This document shows positions 8,102 through 17,079 of a stretch of 54,115 nt of DNA, piece by piece. The stretch covers positions 1 through 54,115 of the forward strand of contig DKBH01000076.1 of assembly GCA_002451165.1 (NCBI GenBank). Direction: 5' to 3'. Source of the DNA: Nitrospiraceae bacterium UBA6905 (GTDB lineage: Bacteria > Nitrospirota > Thermodesulfovibrionia > Thermodesulfovibrionales > UBA6898). The translations under genes were made by a program, and so were the position numbers. The first letter of the stretch is position 1; every line of letters starts with the position of its first letter. Below the pieces are notes generated by a model. It was not told the DNA's origin. It saw only the letters and a program-made list of their open reading frames with translations, and ran no database searches.

Positions 8102-8945
8102 TCCGGCATCGCGCTCCTTTTCCCCTGCAAAGATCGGCCGCGCTGAGCAACTGCTTCGGCAACGGGGATTTCGGACAGAGGTCTGGTTCACGGAACATCA
8201 TGACCATGCACGTGTTCTCGCTGACAACGCGATTCGGAAAAAACCTTACTGCATCATCGCGGCGGGAGGTGACGGCACCATCAACGAAGTGATCAACGGC
8301 ATGGCGATGTCTGACACCCCCCTCGGAATTCTGCCGCTGGGAACAACTAATGTCTTTGCGCGTGAAATCTCGCTGCCGCTCGACATTGATGGCGCTGTCG
8401 GCAGACTTGCTGTGGGAAAAGTGCGGGATATCTCCCTCGGGAAGGTCATAACTCCGATGCAGGAACGGTACTTCTGCCTCATGGCCGGCATCGGCTTCGA
8501 CGCCAAGACGGTCCATGATGTCAGTGGGACCCTGAAAAAGCTTTCCGGTGAAGGCGCCTACATCTGGAGCGGCATCAAGAATGTATTGTCCTATGCACCT
8601 GAGGAGCTTTTCTTTTCTGCCGATGGCAAATTGTATACCGGTTACACCGCCATTATCGGTAAAGCCCGGAGATACGGGGGTGACTTCATGGCGACGCCAG
8701 ATGCGGACATAGCTGAGCCTACACTCCGACTCTGTCTTCTCACTGAACGATCCCGGCATGCCTTATTGAGCTTTGCCTATGGTATTTTTCGAGGCACCCA
8801 TCTGCGTGACGCGAACGTCGTGTATGTCCGGGCATCTGACATTATCGCGCAGGGACACGCCCACATTCAGCTGGATGGAGACTATTTCGGGCTGACCCCT
8901 TGTCGCCTTATCACCGTACGCAATGCACTGCGCCTTATGCAGTAA
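8073..8945 (+). CDS. diacylglycerol/sphingosine kinase-family lipid kinase (DagK/YegS-like)
   Basis: Cytosolic or membrane-bound lipid kinase of the DAGK catalytic family, 290 residues. The nucleotide-binding loop GGDGTINEVINGM (about residue 65) is followed by the PLGILPLGTTNVFAREISLP block, both diagnostic. The C-terminal half carries the expected beta-sandwich with GDYFGLTP near the end. The lipid substrate is not predictable from these motifs. The start at 8073 overlaps the end of bioW by 29 nt; no closer ATG preserves the first strand (SIVIISNPAS). It is followed by 255 nt without a gene. Confidence 0.88.
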   Translation: MSFSIVIISNPASRSFSPAKIGRAEQLLRQRGFRTEVWFTEHHDHARVLADNAIRKKPYCIIAAGGDGTINEVINGMAMSDTPLGILPLGTTNVFAREISLPLDIDGAVGRLAVGKVRDISLGKVITPMQERYFCLMAGIGFDAKTVHDVSGTLKKLSGEGAYIWSGIKNVLSYAPEELFFSADGKLYTGYTAIIGKARRYGGDFMATPDADIAEPTLRLCLLTERSRHALLSFAYGIFRGTHLRDANVVYVRASDIIAQGHAHIQLDGDYFGLTPCRLITVRNALRLMQ

Positions 8946-9056
8946 GTGTTTATACGACCAAGTGTCTATTTTTCTGCATGCACATTTTTTCTGAGAATCT
9001 TTTTATGTTTCATCCTGAAACGCTCTCATGAGATCGCTTATAATTACAATTAGAGT

Positions 9057-9086
9057 TTGACAGGTATTGAATTATAACGATATTCT
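9057..9086 (+). promoter_or_regulatory. sigma-70 promoter of the beta-propeller gene
   Basis: TTGACA at 9057-9062, an 18-nt spacer and TATTCT at 9081-9086. A second TATAAT at 9039-9044 has no good -35. Predicted start near 9093 gives a 5' leader of about 108 nt. Confidence 0.6.
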
Positions 9087-9092
9087 TAATAA

Positions 9093-9200
9093 ACAAGATA
9101 AAGAAGGAGGTGACGAGGAAGTTTATTCTCTCACATACTGAGAGAAAGTGGCATTTCATCATAATCTCAAAAAAGAATGTTTAACGGGGAGAGAAAGAAC
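9093..9200 (+). promoter_or_regulatory. mRNA leader with a full anti-SD complement and a hairpin
   Basis: AAGGAGGTGA at 9102-9111 is fully complementary to the 16S rRNA tail but has no well-placed ATG, GTG or TTG after it. A GTG at 9108 inside this element opens a 25-codon frame. A hairpin with 7-bp arms TTCTCTC / GAGAGAA lies at 9126-9146. The real gene start at 9201 has its own GGGGAG site. Possibly a stabilising or ribosome-standby leader. Confidence 0.4.
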
Positions 9201-10325
9201 ATGAAAAAGAGTATTGCGGTAGTGACTGTAGTCTTTCTAACAGTTGTTGGATTCATTCTTCTCAACAGCACACCGGGCACGGTATCTGCTGTTGACATGT
9301 CCGGGGATACCTGTTATACGGGCCCCAGCCCTTCGATTGACGCAAAGGTCGTGCCTTCCAAGGGACTCACCTTCGACGCAACCGCCTATATTGCAGGCCA
9401 CGGCGGCCATATCGCGATCATCGACATGAAGACGATGAAGGCACCGAAGGATATTGATAAAGACCGCATCGTTCTCACCGAGGCCGGTTCCGAAATGGAA
9501 GGCACTATTGCTGGCATGAGCTTCGAGGAAGTGAAGAAACAGGGGGGCACCCACGGCCAGGCAATCGTAAGTGAAAAAGGCAAGAAGGTTCTCGTAGCAG
9601 GAACGTTGAGCGGCAAGGTGTACAAGATCGACCTCGCCACCGGCAAGAAGAGCGGCCCCTATGACGTCGGAAAGAAATTCTGCGGCACGATTGTCGGTCC
9701 GGACGGCAAGGTCTATCTTGAGGACATGGCAGACGGCCATGTCTATGTCTGGGATTCGGATAAACTAAAGACGGTGGACAAGATGCCGATCGGGAAAGCT
9801 GTCTGTGGCATCCAGTGGACCAAGGGAGCGAAGAAGGCTTACATCACCGACATGCCTACCGGCATCGTGTATGTCTACGACTGGAAGACCAAGAAGAAGA
9901 TCAAGGAGATCGCGAGCCCTGAGATGACCTTCATCCACCAGGCGCGCATGACCCCTGACTCGAAGTATCTCTTCGTCAGCGCTCCGAACGAGTTCGATCC
10001 CGGCCTGAAACCCGGAACGCATAAGTCCCAGATCATCGTCATAAATACCGATACTGACGAGATCGTGAAACGGATCATCCTTCCCGACAACGTGAGACCG
10101 CATGACTTTGCGTTCACGGCGGACGGGAAATACGCATTCCTTGCATCCCGGACGTACGGTGACGACAGCACCCTCGTCGTCATGGATCTGAAGAATGCAG
10201 AGCTCGTCGAAAGTATATCGGCCTGTGCAGGGTGCCACAAGGCCTATGGCATCGAGGTGAAGGTCGACAAGGGTTCTCCGCTGCTCTGCGGTATTGAAGT
10301 CGACTGGCATATGGCAAAGAAATAA
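9201..10325 (+). CDS. exported beta-propeller protein with one C-terminal CxxCH
   Basis: Predicted periplasmic protein of 374 residues. Residues 1-30 form a signal peptide (MKKS, hydrophobic core, cleavage after VSA). The body consists of repeated four-stranded blades with YVTN/WD-like elements, for example GKVYLEDMADGHVYVWD, KKAYITDMPTGIVYVYD and GKYAFLAS, as in the cytochrome-d1/YncE-type propeller fold. A single c-type haem motif CAGCH (Cys342, Cys345, His346) lies near the C-terminus, and four more Cys are scattered (CYTG, KFCG, AVCG, LLCG). An in-frame ATG at 9177 lacks a better ribosome site. It is transcribed alone, between a strong promoter and a terminator. Its partner and role are unknown; electron transfer or metal binding are possibilities. 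Confidence 0.8.
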   Translation: MKKSIAVVTVVFLTVVGFILLNSTPGTVSAVDMSGDTCYTGPSPSIDAKVVPSKGLTFDATAYIAGHGGHIAIIDMKTMKAPKDIDKDRIVLTEAGSEMEGTIAGMSFEEVKKQGGTHGQAIVSEKGKKVLVAGTLSGKVYKIDLATGKKSGPYDVGKKFCGTIVGPDGKVYLEDMADGHVYVWDSDKLKTVDKMPIGKAVCGIQWTKGAKKAYITDMPTGIVYVYDWKTKKKIKEIASPEMTFIHQARMTPDSKYLFVSAPNEFDPGLKPGTHKSQIIVINTDTDEIVKRIILPDNVRPHDFAFTADGKYAFLASRTYGDDSTLVVMDLKNAELVESISACAGCHKAYGIEVKVDKGSPLLCGIEVDWHMAKK

Positions 10326-10352
10326 GAGCTGAAATACCACCATCAGATCCTC

Positions 10353-10385
10353 AAGGGCCGGGAAGCAATCCTGGCCCTTTTTTCC
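10353..10385 (+). terminator. intrinsic terminator of the beta-propeller gene
   Basis: AAGGGCC at 10353-10359 pairs with GGCCCTT at 10373-10379 and is followed by a run of T, about 28 nt after the stop codon. It gives a clear Rho-independent end to the monocistronic transcript. Confidence 0.85.
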
Positions 10386-10462
10386 TTCAATGACAGATCA
10401 TGACCATAGCATCGCGGCTCCATGGACTTTTCCCTGCGGCACTTCCTATAATAAATAAGAAG

Positions 10463-11668
10463 ATGAGGAAAATAAGAATATTCGGGCTCGCCCTTAAGAA
10501 TCTCAGGAGAAAACTCATCAGAACGTTCGTACTGCTACTGCTTGTCGCGGTGGTGACGGGTACACTTCTGAGTGCCACGATCTTTATCATCGGCATGAAG
10601 AATGCGCTGAGGATCGGCACGTATCGGCTTGGAGCCGATGTACTCGTGGTACCGGAAAAACATGAGTCCCAGGCAAAAGCGGCTCTTCTCTCCGGAGAGC
10701 CGACGAGTTTTTATATGGACCGTGATGTTTACGACGCCATAGAGCACGTCGAAGGGGTAAAAAAGGCATCTGTGCAGCTCTTCATCAAACCGACTTCGTT
10801 CACCTGCTGCTATAATGTAGAGACATTCCTCGTGGCATTCGACCCGGCCACCGATTTCACAGTCACTCCCTGGCTGCAGAAGAAACTCGTTAAACCGCTG
10901 GCAGATGATGAGGTGATCGCCGGCAGTTCTCTGCCGGTGCTTACGGACGATATCATTCCCTTCTTCGGCGTGCCGTTCACCGTCGCAGGGACCATGGAGC
11001 CTACGGGCATGAAATTTTTTGATCAGTCGGTCTTCATGACCATGGAAGCGGCATACGGTATGGCGGAAAAGTCTCAAGCAAGAGCAATCCAGCCGCTGGA
11101 ACTCGAGAAGGGAAAGATTTCAGCTGTCCTCGTTCAGGTTGCGGAAGGTTTCACGCCGGAGCGGGTTGCCATCAGAATCGAGCACGCCATAGAGGGCGTC
11201 AAAGCGATCGCATCCGATGAGGTGACGAGCACGGTCAGAAGGCAGCTTGCCGGCCTGCTCAGGGGCATTTTAATCATCAGCGTCATCTTGTGGATACTCG
11301 CACTCCTCATGACCGGCTTTGCTTTTTACATGATTGTCAATGAACGGCAGAGGGAACTGGGGTTGCTTCGTGCCATGGGCGCGACAAAGGCACACGTATT
11401 CCGCCTCATCATCACCGAAGCTGTCATCCTATCCTTTGCCGGAGGCATTGCAGGCATTCTTGCTGGCGGCGGTCTCCTGTCTGTTTCCCAGGCTGCCGTT
11501 ATTCATAGCCTAAGGCTTCCCTACCTGCTGCCGTCGTTGCCGGTGCTGGCAGAACTCATTTCGGGTGCACTGCTTTTTGCGGTTGTCACCGGACTTCTGG
11601 CATCTCTCCTGCCGGCTGTCTTCGCAAGCAGCATGGAGCCGTATGACGCGATCAGAAAGGGGGAATAA
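10463..11668 (+). CDS. FtsX/MacB-like ABC transporter permease
   Basis: Inner-membrane permease of the MacB/LolC-type FtsX family. From the ATG at 10463 it has 401 residues: one N-terminal membrane helix (about residues 17-40), a periplasmic domain (about 45-270) and three C-terminal helices (about 275-400) with the conserved NERQRELGLLRAMGATKAHVFRLI coupling region. An upstream ATG at 10400 would add 21 residues without a good ribosome site. It is the first gene of a set with a TPR lipoprotein and an ATPase, spaced 1-24 nt apart, which together should form a type VII (mechanotransmission) ABC system. No membrane fusion protein is present. Confidence 0.85.
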   Translation: MRKIRIFGLALKNLRRKLIRTFVLLLLVAVVTGTLLSATIFIIGMKNALRIGTYRLGADVLVVPEKHESQAKAALLSGEPTSFYMDRDVYDAIEHVEGVKKASVQLFIKPTSFTCCYNVETFLVAFDPATDFTVTPWLQKKLVKPLADDEVIAGSSLPVLTDDIIPFFGVPFTVAGTMEPTGMKFFDQSVFMTMEAAYGMAEKSQARAIQPLELEKGKISAVLVQVAEGFTPERVAIRIEHAIEGVKAIASDEVTSTVRRQLAGLLRGILIISVILWILALLMTGFAFYMIVNERQRELGLLRAMGATKAHVFRLIITEAVILSFAGGIAGILAGGGLLSVSQAAVIHSLRLPYLLPSLPVLAELISGALLFAVVTGLLASLLPAVFASSMEPYDAIRKGE

Positions 11669-11669
11669 G

Positions 11670-12305
11670 ATGCAGCCGTTAAGGAATAGTACAGTGAGAC
11701 TGCCTGCTGTATTGCTGGTGACTTTGCTCTGTCTGCTGCCGGCCTGCAGCAGGGAAGACCGTTCGGAAAAGTCCAAGGGGGACAGCGCGACCAACCCATA
11801 CTCTGCCGACACTATTTTCGATGAGGTCTATAAAAAGGTCCAGGAGAATCCGAATGACCCTGAGGCGCTCTATCATCTTGCCGATCTTTATGACCGGAGT
11901 TCGCAATATCCCGAGGCCATCGATACCTATCAGAAAGTGGTGAAGATCAAACCGGATATGGGTTATGCCTGGTTCAAGATGGCAACCGCTTACGATCGCC
12001 TGAATCGACCTGCCGAAGCAGTCGAGGCGTTCAAGACTGCAGCCAAATACCTGCCAGAACACGCCGTGCTGTTTAATAATATGGGTGTCGCTTACGGCAA
12101 GCTCGGGAAATACGATGATGAGATCGCCTCTTTGAAGAAGGCTGTGAAGCTTCGGCCCAATTATGCCGCTGCGCATTACAACCTCGGCATGACCTATCTT
12201 AAGCAGAAGAACAAGGCCGCGGCCATGAAAGAGTATGAGGCGCTCAAGCAGTTCGACGAGGGGGCAGCGGACGCTCTTCACAGGGAGATCGAAAAAAATT
12301 CGTAA
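11670..12305 (+). CDS. TPR-repeat lipoprotein
   Basis: The 211-residue product starts at the ATG at 11670, one base after the permease stop. Residues 1-26 are a lipoprotein signal ending in the lipobox LLPAC (Cys26). At least three TPR units follow (about residues 55-195), with repeats such as PEALYHLADLYDRSSQYPEAIDTYQKVVKIKP. It is probably anchored in the inner or outer membrane and may be the adaptor or scaffold of the neighbouring permease/ATPase pair. Insertion of a TPR lipoprotein between permease and ATPase genes is uncommon for MacB-like loci. Confidence 0.82.
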   Translation: MQPLRNSTVRLPAVLLVTLLCLLPACSREDRSEKSKGDSATNPYSADTIFDEVYKKVQENPNDPEALYHLADLYDRSSQYPEAIDTYQKVVKIKPDMGYAWFKMATAYDRLNRPAEAVEAFKTAAKYLPEHAVLFNNMGVAYGKLGKYDDEIASLKKAVKLRPNYAAAHYNLGMTYLKQKNKAAAMKEYEALKQFDEGAADALHREIEKNS

Positions 12306-12329
12306 TGTATGCATGACGCCGGAGGATTT

Positions 12330-12998
12330 GTGATAGAAGTTTCAGACATCGTCAAGAGCTATATGATAGACGGCCAGGCATTGCACGCTGTCAATCATGC
12401 ATCCTTCACGGTCCGGAAGGGGGAGATCGTCTCGATCATCGGCCACTCGGGCAGCGGAAAGACCACCCTCCTTAGCCTCATCGGAGGACTGACCAGGCCG
12501 GATTCCGGCAGCGTGCTCTGCGACGGGACGGACATTTGGAGGCTTGACGATAACAGCCGGTCCCACTTCAGGAACCGGAACATGAGCTTTATCTATCAGT
12601 TCGCAAGTCTTATCCCGACACTTACTGCATTAGAGAATATCCTCCTCCCGACCGCGTTCGGCGATTTTTCCGGCGATGTCAGGGCCTATGCAGAGGCACT
12701 TATCGAACGTGTCGGCCTGAAGGAGAAGATCAGGGCATATCCTTCCCATCTTTCTGGCGGGCAACAGCGACGGATCGCGATCGCACGCGCCTTTATCAAC
12801 AGACCTTCCGTAGTACTCGCCGATGAACCGACCGGGGACCTCGATGAGGAGACAGAGCAGGACATTATCAGGCTTTTTCAGGAGATGAACAGGGAGCTGG
12901 AGACCACCTTCATCATCGTGACGCATACGCGGGAGATAGCGGCTCAGGCGGCAAGGCAACTCAGGATGAGCAACGGGATCCTGACGGATGCCGCCTGA
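12330..12998 (+). CDS. LolD/MacB-type ABC transporter ATPase
   Basis: ATPase partner of the FtsX-like permease. Walker A is GHSGSGKTT, the signature LSGGQQRRIAIARAF and Walker B VVLADEPTGDLDE, the last being typical of the LolD/MacB/FtsE group. The GTG at 12330 follows GGAGGA at 12321-12326, a slightly short spacing; an in-frame ATG at 12309 has no ribosome site. It is the last gene of the three-gene set and ends 2 nt before the convergent mnmA stop. Confidence 0.88.
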   Translation: MIEVSDIVKSYMIDGQALHAVNHASFTVRKGEIVSIIGHSGSGKTTLLSLIGGLTRPDSGSVLCDGTDIWRLDDNSRSHFRNRNMSFIYQFASLIPTLTALENILLPTAFGDFSGDVRAYAEALIERVGLKEKIRAYPSHLSGGQQRRIAIARAFINRPSVVLADEPTGDLDEETEQDIIRLFQEMNRELETTFIIVTHTREIAAQAARQLRMSNGILTDAA

Positions 12999-13000
12999 TA

Positions 13001-14140
13001 TCAGCTCTCCTCTGTATCCATGATGATGCCGCCCCCGATGACAGTATCACCGGCATAAAAAACAGCGCTCTGGCCTGGCGCCGGTGCCCACTCGGGCTCA
13101 TCGAAGCGGACAAGAATACCTTCTCCCTTAAGCGTCAGCACTGCGGGTTTGGCCTCCATCATCGAACGACATTTCGCATCAGCGCGAAAGGTGCTCGTTT
13201 CTGGTCTGCAGAGCCAGTTGATATCTCCGATAATGATGCGTCCTCTCATGGCAGATTCCCTGCACCCCACATGGACGGCATTCTGCTGCCGGTCGATCTT
13301 CGTGACAAAGCAAGGTTCAAGAGATGCAATGCCCAGTCCCTTTCGCTGACCCAGCGTATACCGGTAGATACCGTTGTGCATTCCGACCAAGCTGCCGTCC
13401 GGCCCGATGATTGGTCCGGGCCTCCTGATGTCAGGAGCAAGCAGTTCAAGAAACCGACAGTAATTACGGTCCTCGATAAAACAGATCTCCTGACTTTCCG
13501 GGCGGTCGGCAGCAGGCAGGCCGACCGACCGGGCGATCTGCCTAACCTGTTCCTTCGTGTAGTCGCCAAGCGGCAAAAGAAGACGTTCAAGCTGCGCCGG
13601 GGTCAAGACGTAGAGCACATACGATTGATCCTTCTTTTCGTCCCTTCCCTTTTTCAGAAATATATTCGGCTCTCGCCTATCGGCCTTCTCCCCTGTTTGT
13701 GCAGCTATCGCGATAGGCGTAATGTCCGGGACGCCCTGCTTATTATCCCTCATAATCCGGGCGTAATGACCGGTTGCAATGAATGCAGCACCAGCTTCAT
13801 CAGCAGCCTTCAGAAGATAGGGAAATTTAATATACTTATTGCAAAGAATGCAGGGGTTGGGCGTCAAGCCGTTTCCGTAAGCTTCGACGAAAGGCTCTAT
13901 GACTTTTTCGTAAAAGGCCCCCCGGACGTCGATGACACGAAGCGGAAGCCCGAGTACCGCAGCCGTCCGTGCAGCGCTATCCCTCGCCGCAAACGCGCAG
14001 CAGGAAGATGCGCCGTCTTTTTGGCGCGCCTCCCAAAGCACAAAGCTGACTCCCTCTACATCAAACCCCTGCTCTTTGAGGAGATGGGCTGTCACGCTCG
14101 AATCGACGCCGCCGCTCATGCCGACCAGTACTTTAGCCAT
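13001..14140 (-). CDS. mnmA: tRNA 2-thiouridylase
   Basis: MnmA adds sulfur to U34 of Lys, Glu and Gln tRNAs. From MAKVLVGM at 14140 the protein has 379 residues. The ATP-pyrophosphatase loop GMSGGVDSS is at the N-terminus. The catalytic pair comprises Cys in NPCILCNKYIKF and Cys in SQEICFIED; the Asp and His of GHYARI also fit. A longer start at 14155 adds five residues. It is convergent with the ABC ATPase gene and divergent from argJ. Confidence 0.93.
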   Translation of the reverse strand: MAKVLVGMSGGVDSSVTAHLLKEQGFDVEGVSFVLWEARQKDGASSCCAFAARDSAARTAAVLGLPLRVIDVRGAFYEKVIEPFVEAYGNGLTPNPCILCNKYIKFPYLLKAADEAGAAFIATGHYARIMRDNKQGVPDITPIAIAAQTGEKADRREPNIFLKKGRDEKKDQSYVLYVLTPAQLERLLLPLGDYTKEQVRQIARSVGLPAADRPESQEICFIEDRNYCRFLELLAPDIRRPGPIIGPDGSLVGMHNGIYRYTLGQRKGLGIASLEPCFVTKIDRQQNAVHVGCRESAMRGRIIIGDINWLCRPETSTFRADAKCRSMMEAKPAVLTLKGEGILVRFDEPEWAPAPGQSAVFYAGDTVIGGGIIMDTEES

Positions 14141-14224
14141 ATAGTACAGTAACATAACAGCTCTATCCCTGCGAAAATGCGTTCATGTCCTGAGCGTACG
14201 AACCGCTCTCTCCTCTCGAATGTA

Positions 14225-14252
14225 TTGAAAAGAAGGAACATTTCCATATATC
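14225..14252 (+). promoter_or_regulatory. promoter of argJ, near-leaderless
   Basis: TTGAAA at 14225-14230, a 16-nt spacer and TATATC at 14247-14252. The argJ ATG at 14261 lies eight bases after the -10 and has no Shine-Dalgarno, so the mRNA leader is zero or a few bases. Confidence 0.5.
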
Positions 14253-14260
14253 CTATCGGC

Positions 14261-15457
14261 ATGAAACGGGCATACGACATACGAACGCCGCGCGGCTTCC
14301 TCTTCTCTGTCACTGAGGCAGCAATCAAGAAACCAGGAAGAAAGGACCTTGCTCTCATCGTCTCGGAGGTCGAGGCATCTGTTGCAGGTATCTTTACGAC
14401 GAACACCGTCAAGGCAGCTCCCGTCAGGCTCTGCATGCAGCAGATCCGGTCACGCAGAGGACAGGCCATTATCGTCAACAGCGGCAATGCCAACGCCTGC
14501 ACAGGAACGCGGGGCATGAAGGATGCTCAAGAGATGACGGTCCAAATCTCCCGCTGCCTCGATATTAGTCCGGAGCTTACCTATTGCTGCTCTACCGGTG
14601 TTATCGGCACACCCATGCCGATGCAGCGGATCATTCCTGCCATCGGACCTTTGGCCGGCGGGCTCGGCCTTTCTTCGCTCGCCGACGCTGCAGCAGCGAT
14701 CATGACAACGGACACCTTTCCGAAAGTCGCCTCGCGGACAATCAGCGTCACCGGCAGGCAGGGGGTCATCGCGGGGATATGCAAGGGTGCCGGCATGATC
14801 GCTCCCCGCATGGCGACCATGCTCTGCTTCCTGATAACGGATATCGCAGTCGATGCGAAGACGCTTCAGACCGCGTTGAACAACGCTGTCCGGAAGTCTT
14901 TTAACAGGGTAACCATTGACGGCGATACATCGACGAACGATACGGCTCTGATCATGGCGAACGGGGTAATAGGAAATAGAGCGCTGAAGCCGACATCCCG
15001 CGATTATCCCGCATTCCAAAAGGCGCTCGACGATCTTACGTATGAGCTTTCCCGGCTCATCGTCAAAGACGGCGAAGGCGCGACCAAACTGGTCGAGGTC
15101 GTAGTCAAGGGGGCGAAAACAGAAGCTGATGCTGAAAAGGCTGCTCTTGCAATTGCAAATTCCAGCCTCGTAAAGACAGCTGTTTACGGAAATGACGCGA
15201 ACTGGGGCCGGATCATGGCTGCAGCAGGCTATTCGTATGCCAAGTTCAATCCTGACAGCACAGATATTTTCTTTAATAAGGTCCAGGTCGTGAAGAATGG
15301 TGTTGCGAACAATAAGGACCAAGAAGCGACCAAAGAAATGAAAAAGAAGGAACTGAAGATAACCGTCGATCTTCATGCTGGCAAGGCATCCGTAAGTGTC
15401 CTTACCTGTGATCTGACCGAAGACTATATCCGCATTAATGCTGAATACCGGACATGA
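14261..15457 (+). CDS. argJ: bifunctional glutamate N-acetyltransferase / ornithine acetyltransferase
   Basis: ArgJ recycles the acetyl group between N-acetylornithine and glutamate in arginine synthesis. From the ATG at 14261 it has 398 residues, the usual length. The self-cleavage site lies in GAGMIAPRMATMLCF, where the chain is cut before the Thr of MATML to expose the nucleophile. The blocks GDTSTNDT and NDANWGRI are also diagnostic. An in-frame ATG at 14177 would add 28 residues upstream of the predicted promoter and is not favoured. No other arg gene is nearby. Confidence 0.92.
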   Translation: MKRAYDIRTPRGFLFSVTEAAIKKPGRKDLALIVSEVEASVAGIFTTNTVKAAPVRLCMQQIRSRRGQAIIVNSGNANACTGTRGMKDAQEMTVQISRCLDISPELTYCCSTGVIGTPMPMQRIIPAIGPLAGGLGLSSLADAAAAIMTTDTFPKVASRTISVTGRQGVIAGICKGAGMIAPRMATMLCFLITDIAVDAKTLQTALNNAVRKSFNRVTIDGDTSTNDTALIMANGVIGNRALKPTSRDYPAFQKALDDLTYELSRLIVKDGEGATKLVEVVVKGAKTEADAEKAALAIANSSLVKTAVYGNDANWGRIMAAAGYSYAKFNPDSTDIFFNKVQVVKNGVANNKDQEATKEMKKKELKITVDLHAGKASVSVLTCDLTEDYIRINAEYRT

Positions 15458-15700
15458 CACAAACCTTCAGACCTGAGACAGGCAGACGTGTTGTTTCTTT
15501 CTGATGTGAATGAAGATAGTAGCAGGTGAAGGCATGCTGATGGTCCTGTTTGAGACTGCACAGAGGACGTGCTTCCTGCACCCTCATACGCTCTGCAGAC
15601 CTCTTTCGGCTGCTATTACGATAGAGAACAGAGGCTTGCAGTGTATCACCACAGAATACAGATACAGCGGCTTATCTGCGTGTTGCAACAGGAGTGGTCC

Positions 15701-16036
15701 ATGAGTATGTTTGACCAAAGAAGAACGGACCGGCAGGAGTATTCCGGAGAAAAGGTGGAATATTCCCTCGATCCCTTTTCAAAAGGAGGCACCTTTGAGG
15801 CTTCCCTGATAAATATTAGTGAGACCGGAATTTGTTTTCTTTCGTCAACTCCGCTTGCCGTCGGCCAGCAGATCACGATTCATAATTTTATGTCCATGAC
15901 CTCCCAAACTGCGCTGGTGATGTGGGTTGAACGGTGCGATGAAGCCGCTCTTTTCGGCCAGCCTGAAGCAGTAGTCTACAAGATCGGAGTGCGGTTCATG
16001 GGAGATAATGAAACTGTATGGGAAGAGCGCCCGTAA
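15701..16036 (+). CDS. PilZ domain protein
   Basis: The 111-residue cytosolic protein starts at the ATG at 15701, six bases after AGGAG. The N-terminal RRTDRQEY corresponds to the RxxxR c-di-GMP-binding motif of PilZ domains, and the following strands (EASLINISETGICFLSS, GQQITIHNF, KIGVRFMG) follow the (D/N)xSxxG order with N-I-S-E-T-G. It is probably a c-di-GMP effector with no fused output domain. The gene stands alone: argJ is upstream and the convergent cooC lies 275 nt downstream, an interval with no visible gene. Confidence 0.8.
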   Translation: MSMFDQRRTDRQEYSGEKVEYSLDPFSKGGTFEASLINISETGICFLSSTPLAVGQQITIHNFMSMTSQTALVMWVERCDEAALFGQPEAVVYKIGVRFMGDNETVWEERP

Positions 16037-16311
16037 CTCCTTTTCATTCGGTGTCTCAGATCAGGATGCGCGTCATCACGAATGCCTTTCGGTTGTTCAC
16101 CGTGCACTGCACGAAATCAAACATTCCAGGCACAGGAATCACTCCGTGTTGTGAAGGGAAGCATCCTTTCCTTCTCCGAAAAACTAGGGCGCCACAGCAA
16201 CGAACTGAACTCTGCTCGTCTTCGGAACGGATCTATGCAATCCCCCTTCATGCCCGTCTGTCGAAAGGAAACCCCAGAGGCTTCACAAAACAACCGGAGC
16301 GAGAAAGGATC

Positions 16312-17079
16312 TCAGGGGATCTGAAAAGCATCGAGGATCGAAAAAACCGTCCGTACCGCAGGAGAGTCTTCAGGCAGATCCACGATAGCCTTGCCGGCGA
16401 GATCGTTATCGAATACGGCCCTGTCCTGGGGAACAAGGCCCGCGACCGTAAGCCCGAGGCTTTCCGCAAAGTTCTTTAGTTCCTCTCCCTCATCTCCTGC
16501 AACGCGGTTGATGATCAGCGCATATCGCTCTATATCTAGATTAAGTTCCTTTACGAGATCCGCAATCCTGCGGGCTGTCCTGATACCGCGCACCGTCGGA
16601 TCACTAACGATCAGTAGGAGATCGACCTTGTGCGTGGTTCTCCTGCTCAGATGCTCCATGCCGGCTTCGTTGTCTATCACCACATAGGGATAGGTATCGG
16701 ACAGTTTGTCCGTATACTTCCTGATGATGTTATTCGCTGCACAATAGCATCCCGGTCCTTCCGGGCGCCCCATGACCATAAGGTCGAAGCCCTTCGCCTC
16801 TATGACAGACTGCTGAACCTGGTAGTCGAAGAGCTGCTCCATGGACATGCCGCCGGGACGCTCGCCCCCGCTGCGTATCGTTTCCAGTGATTCTTCGCGC
16901 AGATGGCCGATGGTCGCGTGTATGGGCACTCCCAACGCTTCGTTCAGACATGCATTACTGTCCGCATCCACCGCTAATACCGGCTTTTTCTTCTTCTCCA
17001 TGATATACCGTACCGATAAGCCGGCAATGCTCGTTTTGCCCGTTCCACCCTTTCCCGCAAGTGCTATTACGTAAGCCAT
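16312..17079 (-). CDS. cooC: CooC/AcsF-family ATPase for CO dehydrogenase maturation
   Basis: P-loop ATPase of the MinD/CooC group, 255 residues. The N-terminus IALAGKGGTGKTS is the deviant Walker A with signature Lys. The motif GPGCYCAAN (about residue 112) supplies the Cys-x-Cys pair that binds metal at the CooC dimer interface. In this family the protein assists nickel insertion into CO dehydrogenase or acetyl-CoA synthase. This fits the Wood-Ljungdahl genes at 26-35 kb, although no cooS or acsB is in the window. It is encoded alone on the minus strand, about 200 nt downstream of thyX. Confidence 0.85.
   Translation of the reverse strand: MAYVIALAGKGGTGKTSIAGLSVRYIMEKKKKPVLAVDADSNACLNEALGVPIHATIGHLREESLETIRSGGERPGGMSMEQLFDYQVQQSVIEAKGFDLMVMGRPEGPGCYCAANNIIRKYTDKLSDTYPYVVIDNEAGMEHLSRRTTHKVDLLLIVSDPTVRGIRTARRIADLVKELNLDIERYALIINRVAGDEGEELKNFAESLGLTVAGLVPQDRAVFDNDLAGKAIVDLPEDSPAVRTVFSILDAFQIP

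Noticed and set aside
9108..9185. 25-codon leader peptide from the GTG at 9108
   Set aside because: The GTG lies inside the Shine-Dalgarno sequence itself, so it cannot be initiated from it; there are no codon runs that suggest attenuation.
13271..14152. 293-codon open frame antisense to mnmA
   Set aside because: mnmA is intact with all catalytic residues; the antisense frame shows no family pattern.
14450..15460. 336-codon open frame antisense to argJ
   Set aside because: ArgJ has a complete and diagnostic sequence on the other strand; the antisense product is Cys/Arg-rich noise.
16037..16311. Possible gene between the PilZ gene and cooC
   Set aside because: A plus-strand frame through this interval continues antisense into cooC and has no ribosome site or domain pattern.
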